Part shown: one piece after another, positions 47,068 through 53,547 of the stretch
Layout of the letters: every line of letters begins with the position of its first letter
Numbering within the stretch: position 1 is the stretch's first letter
NCBI GenBank assembly: GCA_944323485.1
Contig: CALUSR010000006.1
Coordinates: 62,001 to 126,000, forward strand
Direction: 5' to 3'
Source of the DNA: Candidatus Gastranaerophilales bacterium
Lineage (GTDB): Bacteria; Cyanobacteriota; Vampirovibrionia; Gastranaerophilales; CAJFVJ01
Length of the DNA: 64,000 nt
Position numbers and translations under genes: made by a program
Notes under the pieces: generated by a model
Told to the model about the DNA's origin: nothing
Databases searched by the model: none
Seen by the model: the letters and a program-made list of their open reading frames with translations, nothing else

Positions 47068-47709
47068 ATGAATGATATCCTCAATACAGCAGTTGTAGTC
47101 TTTTGGTCACTGTTTTTCACAATAGATGTGCTTGGAACAACACCTATATTCATATCTTTGACAGCAGGCGGGACGAGGGATTATCAAAAAAGAATGGCAA
47201 AAAAAGGCGCCCTCACTGCATTTTTTATCCTGCTCGTATTTACCCTGAGCGGTTCTTTAGTTCTTGATATGTTTGGAATAAGCCTGCCTGCGTTCAGAAT
47301 AGCGGGAGGAATATTATTGCTTCTCCTGTCTATCGGAATGGTCATGGCAACACCTGAGGCTCCAATAAAGAGTACAAACAAAGAAGAAAAAGAAGAGACA
47401 CTCCACAGAGATGATATTTCCGTATTTCCTCTTGCAATTCCTCTTCTATCAGGACCTGCTGCGATTACCATGCTGATTTTGTTTATGAAACAATTTGAAG
47501 GTGTTCCTCTAAAACAACTTATGGTTATACTGGCTCTTATATCCAATATAGTTATATGCTGGATAGTGTTGACCTTTGCATCAAAAATAAGCAGATTTTT
47601 AGGTAGAACGGGGATAAATGTCCTTACAAGAATTTTCGGTATTCTTCTGACTGCGTTAGCCTGTCAATTCTTTATCGACGGAGTTATCGAAGCGTTTAAA
47701 ATAAATTAA
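47068..47709 (+). CDS. MarC family integral membrane protein
   Basis: The 213-residue protein has six hydrophobic segments typical of MarC/UPF0056: VVFWSLFFTIDVLGTTPIFI, AFRIAGGILLLLLSIGMVMA, SVFPLAIPLLSGPAAITMLI, and FGILLTALACQFFIDGV. The role of the family is unknown despite its name. ATG 47068 is preferred over a TTG two codons upstream because AGAG is closer to the right spacing. Confidence 0.9.
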   Translation: MNDILNTAVVVFWSLFFTIDVLGTTPIFISLTAGGTRDYQKRMAKKGALTAFFILLVFTLSGSLVLDMFGISLPAFRIAGGILLLLLSIGMVMATPEAPIKSTNKEEKEETLHRDDISVFPLAIPLLSGPAAITMLILFMKQFEGVPLKQLMVILALISNIVICWIVLTFASKISRFLGRTGINVLTRIFGILLTALACQFFIDGVIEAFKIN

Positions 47710-47730
47710 AAAAAAATAAAATAAAAAAAT

Positions 47731-47759
47731 GAACTTTCTAAATTATAAATCGTTATAAT
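47731..47759 (+). promoter_or_regulatory. ECF-type promoter of the anti-sigma/sigma module
   Basis: GAAC (47731-47734), 16 bases, CGTT (47751-47754) has the box sequences and spacing of many ECF promoters. GAACTT followed 17 bases later by TATAAT (47754-47759) also allows sigma-70 use. It lies 26 bases before the anti-sigma start and would make the module self-inducing. Confidence 0.5.
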
Positions 47760-47784
47760 AAATAGAAAGGACAAAACGAAGAAA

Positions 47785-48162
47785 ATGACAAAAAAATGCG
47801 ACAAATACGAATCTTTATTTATTTTTGCAGATGAAGAAACTCTGAACAAACACCTGCAAGAATGTGAAGATTGTCGAAGAGAACATGAAAAAATGCACAA
47901 AGTCTCGGCTCTTGTCAAAGAAGCAGAACCTGAATTGAAAAGACGGGCAGCTTTTTTTAATTCTCTGAAAGTAGCTTGCGTGTTGTTCCTGTTTATCACA
48001 GGCGGGGTATTTTTCCAGACATTTGCACCTATGCAGCTAAATAACTCAAACGCAACAATGACTGCAAGCATAAGCTCGGATATGTCATTTGACTACGAGG
48101 ATTCAATTATCGCAGATATGGGTCTGCCAACGGATGACTACGGGCTTTTAATGTTAGATTAA
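47785..48162 (+). CDS. membrane anti-sigma factor with HxxxCxxC zinc motif
   Basis: The 125-residue protein has a cytosolic part with the ZAS signature HLQECEDC (HxxxCxxC) near residues 23-30, one membrane helix (about 61-79, LKVACVLFLFITGGVFFQTF), and an acidic exported tail of about 40 residues. ZAS proteins hold ECF sigma factors inactive. It is followed 13 bases later by an ECF sigma gene. The order anti-sigma first is less common but is seen in cnr-type systems. Confidence 0.8.
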   Translation: MTKKCDKYESLFIFADEETLNKHLQECEDCRREHEKMHKVSALVKEAEPELKRRAAFFNSLKVACVLFLFITGGVFFQTFAPMQLNNSNATMTASISSDMSFDYEDSIIADMGLPTDDYGLLMLD

Positions 48163-48175
48163 GCGGAAGAAGAAG

Positions 48176-48664
48176 TTGAAAGAGATTATAAAAACCTATC
48201 AGAACACGATAAAACACAAAATCAGACAACTGACAGGCACATCAAATGAAGACCTGGAGCAGGAAGTCTATATTAAAACCTGGAAAAATTTAGGCAGGTA
48301 CAAAGAAGAAGGGAAATTCAAACAATGGATAAATACCATTACCTACAATACTTGCAAAGACTTCTTAAAGTCCTCTTCCCATAAGAATCAAACATTATCT
48401 GACGGCGAAGACAAACTTGTCTATATAAAAGATTCCAAAAATTCCCCGGACAAAAAAATTCTTCAAAAAGAACGTCAAAAAATTATTGCAGATGCAATAG
48501 AAAAACTCAAACCGAAACTGAAAGAAGTAATCATATTATCCGATATAAAAGATATGAACTATGAAGAAATTTCAAAAAAACTAAACGTTCCTCAGGGAAC
48601 AGTAAAATCAAGATTATTTAATGCGAGACAACAACTCAGTGAAGTATTGAAAGATTTATTGTAA
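48176..48664 (+). CDS. ECF sigma factor
   Basis: The 162-residue protein has sigma region 2 (TSNEDLEQEVYIKTWKNLGR and KFKQWINTITYNTCKDFLKS) and region 4 with an HTH (NYEEISKKLNVPQGTVKSRL). The start is TTG behind a GGAAGAAGAAG stretch, inside a purine-rich run. It is the middle gene of the anti-sigma/sigma/metal-binding module. Confidence 0.88.
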   Translation: MKEIIKTYQNTIKHKIRQLTGTSNEDLEQEVYIKTWKNLGRYKEEGKFKQWINTITYNTCKDFLKSSSHKNQTLSDGEDKLVYIKDSKNSPDKKILQKERQKIIADAIEKLKPKLKEVIILSDIKDMNYEEISKKLNVPQGTVKSRLFNARQQLSEVLKDLL

Positions 48665-48675
48665 AGGAGATTATT

Positions 48676-49293
48676 ATGAACAAAAATTTTATTTTAGCGA
48701 CTGTTTTGGGACTTAGTTTGAGCCTTGGAACAACTCTTGCAAATGCAGAAAAATTGCCTGCTCCTGATGGTCCAATAAAACCTCCCTGCAACTGTGACTG
48801 CAAATGTGACTGCGGATGCGACCACCATAAAGGACATCATCATGGTTACCACAAAGGACATCACCCATGCCCGCCTCACAAAAAACACAACCATGAGCTC
48901 GAAAACAAACTGAATCTTACAGAAGAACAAAAAGTTAAAGCCAAAGAAATCAGAATGCAGGGACGTGAAGAACTAAAACCGATAATCGATGAACTCCGTG
49001 TAAAAAAAGAAAAAATTCGTGAAATAAAAGACTCAACCCTCTCAGAAAAAGAAAAAGCTTCTCAAATTGAAGCACAAAGAAAAGAAATAATATCACTGAG
49101 AGAACAAGCCGACAAAATCAGAGAAAAAAATATGGCTCAATTCGAAGAAATTCTGACAGCAGAACAAAAAACAGAATTTAACAAGTTCAAACAAGAAATG
49201 AAAGCAAAACATGAAGCTTTCAAAAAACAAATGGAGCAGAAAAGACAACAAAAAATGCAGCCTCAGCCTACAACTGCTCCTGAAGAAAAATAA
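48676..49293 (+). CDS. His/Cys-rich periplasmic Spy/CpxP-like protein
   Basis: The 205-residue protein has a signal peptide (ILATVLGLSLSLGTTLANA), then a metal-binding segment of about 38 residues with six Cys as CNCDCKCDCGC and many His (HHKGHHHGYHKGHH). The rest is helical with two LTxxQ motifs (LNLTEEQKVKAKEI, LTAEQKTEF), as in Spy, CpxP and CnrX/ZraP sensors. It should sense or buffer metals (possibly copper, zinc or nickel) in the periplasm and act on the anti-sigma factor. Confidence 0.85.
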   Translation: MNKNFILATVLGLSLSLGTTLANAEKLPAPDGPIKPPCNCDCKCDCGCDHHKGHHHGYHKGHHPCPPHKKHNHELENKLNLTEEQKVKAKEIRMQGREELKPIIDELRVKKEKIREIKDSTLSEKEKASQIEAQRKEIISLREQADKIREKNMAQFEEILTAEQKTEFNKFKQEMKAKHEAFKKQMEQKRQQKMQPQPTTAPEEK

Positions 49294-49325
49294 AACCTTA
49301 AATTGCCAAAAACAAACATACCTGA

Positions 49326-49352
49326 GGGTCGAAATATTCGACCCCTTTTTTT
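49326..49352 (+). terminator. terminator of the sigma module
   Basis: GGGTCGAA pairs with TTCGACCC around ATA (49326-49344) and is followed by C and seven T on the plus strand; the T run meets the rlmH stop codon. Confidence 0.85.
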
Positions 49353-49821
49353 ATTTGTGATAAGTTTCGTTATTCAAAATCTTGAATGCCCTATACAGCT
49401 GTTTTAAAAGCATAAGGCGGGCAAACTGATGAGTAAAAGTCATCTTCGACATACTCAGCCTGAAATCAGCAGACTTTTTGAATCCATCATCAAGCCCTGT
49501 AGAACTGCCGATGACAAATACAACAGAATTTAAACCTGAAGAAGCTAAAGCGTCTATTTTTTTCGCAAACTCCTCAGATGACAACTCTACACCGTCTATG
49601 TCGAGAGCAACAACAAAAGAATTTGACCCTATTTTTTCCCGAATTTTTTTTGCCTCTATCTCTCTTGCATGTGAGGCAAGAACATCAGAATAAACAGGTT
49701 CCTCTTGAACTTCAACTATCTGCATTGAACAATAAGGACGAATCCTCTTCAAAAATTCGTCTATTGCGGATTTCATATATTTCTCTTTTATCTTTCCTAA
49801 GGCAATAACTTTAATATTCAT
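49351..49821 (-). CDS. rlmH: 23S rRNA (pseudouridine1915-N3)-methyltransferase
   Basis: The 156-residue SPOUT enzyme methylates pseudouridine 1915 in helix 69 of 23S rRNA. It starts NIKVIALGKIKEKYMKSAID; the SAM-binding knot reads VVFVIGSSTGLDDGF, followed by SKMTFTHQFARLMLLKQLYR and the conserved C-terminal YHK. Its length and ending are typical. It stands alone on the minus strand between two plus-strand units. Confidence 0.95.
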   Translation of the reverse strand: MNIKVIALGKIKEKYMKSAIDEFLKRIRPYCSMQIVEVQEEPVYSDVLASHAREIEAKKIREKIGSNSFVVALDIDGVELSSEEFAKKIDALASSGLNSVVFVIGSSTGLDDGFKKSADFRLSMSKMTFTHQFARLMLLKQLYRAFKILNNETYHK

Positions 49822-49907
49822 GCCATTTATTGTTTTATAAATTAGCCTTTTTGTAAATATCTGAAGTATAATTAATTTAAATAATGCAGTTATTTCTCTG
49901 TGTAATC

Positions 49908-49916
49908 TGCTATAAT
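49908..49916 (+). promoter_or_regulatory. extended -10 promoter of fliL-fliM-fliN
   Basis: TGCTATAAT is an extended -10 element. The -35 region (TTATTT, 16 bases upstream) is weak. The start site near 49922 gives a leader of about 47 bases with AAGGAG before fliL. It looks like sigma-70, not sigma-28. Confidence 0.5.
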
Positions 49917-49969
49917 TTCAATGGAATCTACTGATAATTTTTCACCGTAATTACAAGGAGCAACTCAAA

Positions 49970-50614
49970 ATGGTAATGCCTACAGGCCCAAAGGATATAA
50001 AACAAAAATCCGAAACACCATCTATCGGACAAAAAGACAACAGAGGTCAATCTATGGATATGACCAAAATGATTATAATTAACACCGTAATAATCGCCGT
50101 TGTATGTTCATTGTTTATGGGTATAAACTATCATATCCAAAACTCTCTGCTATCCCAAAAGCTTTCAAAACTGGCAGTTGCAGCTGGGGAAGAAGAAGAT
50201 TTGTCTTCTGGTGATGAAGACGTAGTAGAACGAGGTATCGTTGTTGACCTCGGTGATTTCATTCTCAACCTCAGTGATACAAATGCAAGAAGATACCTCA
50301 AAGTTAACGTAGCTATCGAATTAAGCAGAAAAGATACAGACCCTGACCCGACAGCTGCAGCTTCAGGCGGCGGTCATGGAGGTCATGGAAGCGCCCCTGA
50401 CCCTATGGCACAAATAGAACAAGAAATGTCTCAATATAAACCCGCTATCAGAGATGCCGTAATTTCTTGCATTTCAACAAAAAACTCGGATGAACTGGCG
50501 ACTATAGCAGGAAAAGAACAAACAAAACAGGAAATCAAAGAATCCGTTAATGCCATACTCAACGGAGAAAGAGAAGTAATAAGAGTAAGTTTCGGCAATT
50601 TTATTATTCAATAA
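49970..50614 (+). CDS. fliL: flagellar basal body protein FliL
   Basis: The 214-residue protein has a short cytosolic N-terminus, one membrane helix (about 33-52, MIIINTVIIAVVCSLFMGIN) and a periplasmic domain starting VVDLGDFILNLSDTNARRYL, followed by KVNVAIEL. FliL supports the stator and torque. Compared with typical members it carries an insert rich in Gly/His (GGGHGGHGSAPDP) near residues 130-145. It starts the fliL-fliM-fliN operon. Confidence 0.9.
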   Translation: MVMPTGPKDIKQKSETPSIGQKDNRGQSMDMTKMIIINTVIIAVVCSLFMGINYHIQNSLLSQKLSKLAVAAGEEEDLSSGDEDVVERGIVVDLGDFILNLSDTNARRYLKVNVAIELSRKDTDPDPTAAASGGGHGGHGSAPDPMAQIEQEMSQYKPAIRDAVISCISTKNSDELATIAGKEQTKQEIKESVNAILNGEREVIRVSFGNFIIQ

Positions 50615-50630
50615 AATAGGAATTTTGACC

Positions 50631-51638
50631 TTGGCTAAAAATATCAACAGCAAATCAAAATCATCAAATATCAACGTCTATGGATATTCCCTGGATGATC
50701 AGAGTGCAATACCTCATTCTCTTATGGAGAGCAACTTTGAGAATACAAAAAAAGGTTATAAACTCTACAATTTTAAAAGACCCGATAAATTCTCAAAAGA
50801 CCATCTCAGAGTATTGCAGGACATACACAGAGAATTTGCCCGCCAGCTAACACTAATCCTGACGGCATATCTTCGTATGCATGTCGAAATAAATGTCGTT
50901 TCAATTGACCAGCTCACTTATGAAGAATTTACAAATTCAATGCCGGAAACAGTAACGGTAGGTATTGTAGAGCTTGTACCTTTGCCAAGTCAGGCTTTGA
51001 TTTATCTCAATCATGAAGTCGTAACAAGTATTATAGACAGAATGTTCGGCGGTACCGGCGAAAGCGAAATAAGACTCAGGGAATTGACCGATATAGAAGA
51101 ATCACTCGTAACAAAATTGCTCGAACGTATGCTGCAAGCATTGAAAGAAGCTTGGAGCAAAATTATCCCCATTGAAGGACATATTATTAATATCGACAAC
51201 AATCTCTCATATTCTCAAGTTGCAAACGCAAGCGAAATAGCTGCGCTCATAACTTTTGAAGTACAACTCGCATCAAAATACTTCGGTCTTTTCAGTATAT
51301 GTTTTCCTTATCCTGTTTTGGAAAATCTTCTTGATAAATTGAGCTCACAGCACATATTTCAGGGCAGAGGAATTCAAGCTACCGAAGAAGAAACCAATAA
51401 TCTGATTGAAAGATTGAACATCACAGATGTCGATGTCCGTGTCGAACTAGGAACAACAGAAATAACAATGAAAGATTTTATGGATCTCAAAAACGGAGAT
51501 GTTATCAAACTAGATAACACGGTCAGCGACAATCTCCTTGTAAGAATAAACGGAGAGCGTAAATTTTATGCTACTCCCGGGATGAGAAAAAATAAAATAT
51601 CGGTAGAAATTACCGATGTTTATACTCCGGAAGAATAA
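50631..51638 (+). CDS. fliM: flagellar motor switch protein FliM
   Basis: The 335-residue protein is FliM. The middle domain reads FKRPDKFSKDHLRVLQDIHR and FARQLTLILTAYLRMHVEIN, with the GGTGES loop (RMFGGTGESEIRLRELTDIE), and the C-terminal SpoA domain is at about 255-330 (VRVELGTTEITMKDFMDLKN). The N-terminal CheY-binding motif LSQxEIDALL is not present. TTG 50631 is chosen since AGGA lies eight bases before it, while the earlier TTG at 50625 is too close. Confidence 0.93.
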   Translation: MAKNINSKSKSSNINVYGYSLDDQSAIPHSLMESNFENTKKGYKLYNFKRPDKFSKDHLRVLQDIHREFARQLTLILTAYLRMHVEINVVSIDQLTYEEFTNSMPETVTVGIVELVPLPSQALIYLNHEVVTSIIDRMFGGTGESEIRLRELTDIEESLVTKLLERMLQALKEAWSKIIPIEGHIINIDNNLSYSQVANASEIAALITFEVQLASKYFGLFSICFPYPVLENLLDKLSSQHIFQGRGIQATEEETNNLIERLNITDVDVRVELGTTEITMKDFMDLKNGDVIKLDNTVSDNLLVRINGERKFYATPGMRKNKISVEITDVYTPEE

Positions 51639-51652
51639 GGAAACTTCGCAAA

Positions 51653-52612
51653 ATGCCGACAAACAACAAGCTTAGTAACAAATTAATAAACCAGCTAAAT
51701 GAAATATATTCTCAAATATTTGCTGATATCAGCAGCACTTTGGGCGGCATTGCAAACAAATCAATCGAAATTTCCATAGAAAATATAGAAAAATTCCCAA
51801 ATCTTAACAAATTTCTCGAACAACTAAAATATGAAGACTTTATCTGTAATTTTGAAGAATATGGAGGAAGACAAGACCTCTGCTCTTTGACTATAATTTC
51901 TCATGAGGCTTCAAAAGAAATATTCGAAAAAAAAGCTCCTCAAGAAAAAATTTTTTCTGAAATAATCAAACAATACAACCAAAAGAACCCTGATTCGGAT
52001 ATAAAAACAAAAGAAATTGTTACCGATAAAAATAAACTCAAAAACACTATAAATTATCCGATAATCATACTAAATACAAAACTGAAAGTTGAGAACAAAG
52101 AGTATTATCTTATCAGAGTAATCCCGGAGGAAGTCCTGATGACAGACAAAAAGAACAAAAAAGAAACAGAAGAGAACAACACAGCAAAAAGCGACATAAT
52201 TGACCAGGAAATAACTAAAGATACAAAATTTGATGAATTTCCAAGTATAACATCAAAAGAATCTGATACTTCTCAGACAGGAGAACAGCCGATTACTGTT
52301 CAACCCGTTCAGTTCCCTTCTTTTGACAACCATCTCGGGATGAAACTCGAAGGAAACAGAAACTTTGACCTGCTCCTCGATATAAAACTACAGTTGACTG
52401 TAGAACTTGGAAGAACAGAAATGCCAATCAAAAAAATACTTGAACTTACAAGAGGTTCTATTATTGAACTTGATAAAGTTGCAGGAGAACCTGTCGAACT
52501 CTATGCAAGCGGGAAAATGATTGCAAAAGGTGAAGTTGTTGTTATCGAGGACAACTTCGGGTTGAGAATTATTAGTATAGTCAGCCCTGATGACAGAATT
52601 AAAAATTTATAA
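51653..52612 (+). CDS. fliN: flagellar motor switch protein FliN/FliY
   Basis: The 319-residue protein has a long N-terminal region and a C-terminal SpoA domain (about 235-310: LLLDIKLQLTVELGRTEMPI followed by KKILELTRGSIIELDKVAGE). The N-terminal 190 residues look like a degenerate CheC/FliY-type domain (NQLNEIYSQIFADISSTLGG) but lack a visible ExxN phosphatase site. A low-complexity linker separates the parts. The stop codon is the first target base pair of the adjacent mobile element (TAA within the 8-bp duplication). Confidence 0.85.
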   Translation: MPTNNKLSNKLINQLNEIYSQIFADISSTLGGIANKSIEISIENIEKFPNLNKFLEQLKYEDFICNFEEYGGRQDLCSLTIISHEASKEIFEKKAPQEKIFSEIIKQYNQKNPDSDIKTKEIVTDKNKLKNTINYPIIILNTKLKVENKEYYLIRVIPEEVLMTDKKNKKETEENNTAKSDIIDQEITKDTKFDEFPSITSKESDTSQTGEQPITVQPVQFPSFDNHLGMKLEGNRNFDLLLDIKLQLTVELGRTEMPIKKILELTRGSIIELDKVAGEPVELYASGKMIAKGEVVVIEDNFGLRIISIVSPDDRIKNL

Positions 52613-52776
52613 AAACAAGGGATTTATATAGCAAATTCCACCAAAAATTTCCAAAACAACGTCATACTGAGCGTTAGAGAAGTATCTAAACAAAAAAGAT
52701 TCTTCGGGCTAAAGCCCTCAGAATGACGGACTTTTAATAGTATCTGTGGAATTTGCTATATAAATCCCAAAAACAA
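52611..52776. mobile_element. MITE-like element with 23-bp inverted repeats and 8-bp target duplication
   Basis: The element proper (52619-52768, 150 bp) has perfect 23-bp terminal inverted repeats, left 52619-52641 starting GGGATTTATATAGCAAATTC and right 52746-52768. Both sides carry the same 8 bases AAAAACAA (52611-52618 and 52769-52776), a target-site duplication. Inside is a second, near-perfect inverted pair, CGTCATACTGAG and CTCAGAATGACG, whose core resembles the widespread CGTCATTCTGAG repeats. It has no coding capacity. Confidence 0.85.
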
Positions 52777-52780
52777 ATAC

Positions 52781-52809
52781 TTGAAATTTTCTTTTGATTG
52801 GTTAATAAT
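52781..52809 (+). promoter_or_regulatory. promoter of the tRNA pair
   Basis: TTGAAA (52781-52786), 17 bases, AATAAT (52804-52809). The start would be near 52816, seven bases before the first tRNA. Confidence 0.5.
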
Positions 52810-52822
52810 AATGAAACGAGGT

Positions 52823-52896
52823 GGCATAGTAGCTCAGTTGGCTAGAGCACGTGGCTCATACCCGCGAGGTCACTGGTTCGAACCCAGTCTATGCTA
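52823..52896 (+). tRNA. tRNA-Met (CAT anticodon)
   Basis: A 74-base cloverleaf: acceptor GGCATAG/CTATGCT with discriminator A, D arm GCTC...GAGC, anticodon arm CGTGG/CCGCG with loop CTCATAC, and T arm ACTGG/CCAGT with TTCGAAC. The anticodon is CAT. The first pair is G-U, which is unlike initiator tRNA, so elongator Met is preferred; Ile2 is possible. CCA is not encoded. Confidence 0.9.
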
Positions 52897-52902
52897 TTTT
52901 GA

Positions 52903-52974
52903 GGGCTTGTGGCGCAGCGGTAGCGCAGAGGACTCATAATCCTTTGGTCGCTGGTTCGAATCCAGCCGGGCCCA
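52903..52974 (+). tRNA. tRNA-Ile2 (CAT anticodon) or Met
   Basis: A 72-base cloverleaf: acceptor GGGCTTG/CGGGCCC with discriminator A, D arm GCGC...GCGC, anticodon loop CTCATAA with anticodon CAT, T arm GCTGG/CCAGC. The stretch GACTCATAATC followed by TTGGTCGCTGGTTC is close to Escherichia coli tRNA-Ile with lysidine-modified CAT. It is the last host feature before the accessory island. Confidence 0.85.
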
Positions 52975-52993
52975 TTTTTTAAAGGTTTATTAT

Positions 52994-53020
52994 AATCCCT
53001 CTTCAAAGAGGGATTTTCTG
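52994..53020 (+). terminator. terminator of the tRNA operon
   Basis: AATCCCTCTT (52994-53003) pairs with AAGAGGGATT (53006-53015), followed by TTC and T-rich sequence on the plus strand. Confidence 0.75.
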
Positions 53021-53456
53021 TTGTTTGTTGCTGTAGTTTTTTGTCCAGATTGATTTGTACGGATAGATTGATATTTTTGGAAAGTCCGCTTTGTGTGGGC
53101 TTTTTCAGGTCGGAATTTTAAGTATTCCAAAATAATCAAACTGCCGAACTGGACTTTTTTCGGACTGTACGGATAGATTGAGATTTTCTTAATATAGCTG
53201 TAAAGAAACAGGACAGTATAGAAAAGTGGAACCTGCCTTAAAGTCGCTGTTGGTAAATAATTTTAAATAAATTTAGGGTTTCAGAAAAGTCCAAAATGTC
53301 TGATTACTGTCCTTTATATGTCTAAAAATACCGAAAAAATTTAATAGACATGCCCCAAAGGGTTATTTCCGTAAGAGAAAAGATAAGGACAGTGATAAGA
53401 CATTCATTGTCAAAAATTTAACAGAAGTTCCAGAAAAAAATTTTTCTGTTCATAAA
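53021..53456. other. repeat-rich noncoding left part of the accessory island
   Basis: No gene is seen here. A 22-bp direct repeat beginning TGTACGGATAGATTGA is found at 53056-53077 and 53166-53187 with one mismatch. GGACAGT occurs near 53212 and 53395 directly and as ACTGTCC near 53309. ATGTCTA/TAGACAT forms an inverted pair around 53318-53352. Short repeats clustered beside a tRNA gene are what transposase-binding sites at an element end look like. Confidence 0.5.
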
Positions 53457-53523
53457 CGGAACCTTAACGGAACTTTATTCGGAACCAAACGGAACATTAG
53501 TTTTAGTATGTTTAATGTATAAT
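53457..53523 (+). promoter_or_regulatory. four CGGAAC repeats and -10 box before the DUF262 operon
   Basis: CGGAAC occurs at 53457, 53468, 53480 and 53490 (spacing 11, 12 and 10, about one helix turn), all in the same direction. TATAAT follows at 53518-53523. No -35 box is visible; the last repeat occupies that place. This is the layout of an activator-dependent promoter. The same hexamer appears before the Mor-like gene. Confidence 0.65.
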
Positions 53524-53547
53524 GAAGTTCAAAGGAAAATAAAGCTG

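Noticed and set aside
53081-53106. Second terminator after the tRNAs (AAAGTCC/GGGCTTT)
   Set aside because: Stem with a G-U pair and short T run; a good terminator already exists at 52994-53020, so it is more likely part of the repeat cluster.
53457-53495. Possible CRISPR-like array
   Set aside because: The repeats are six bases with 4-6 base spacers, far too short for CRISPR, and no cas genes are present.
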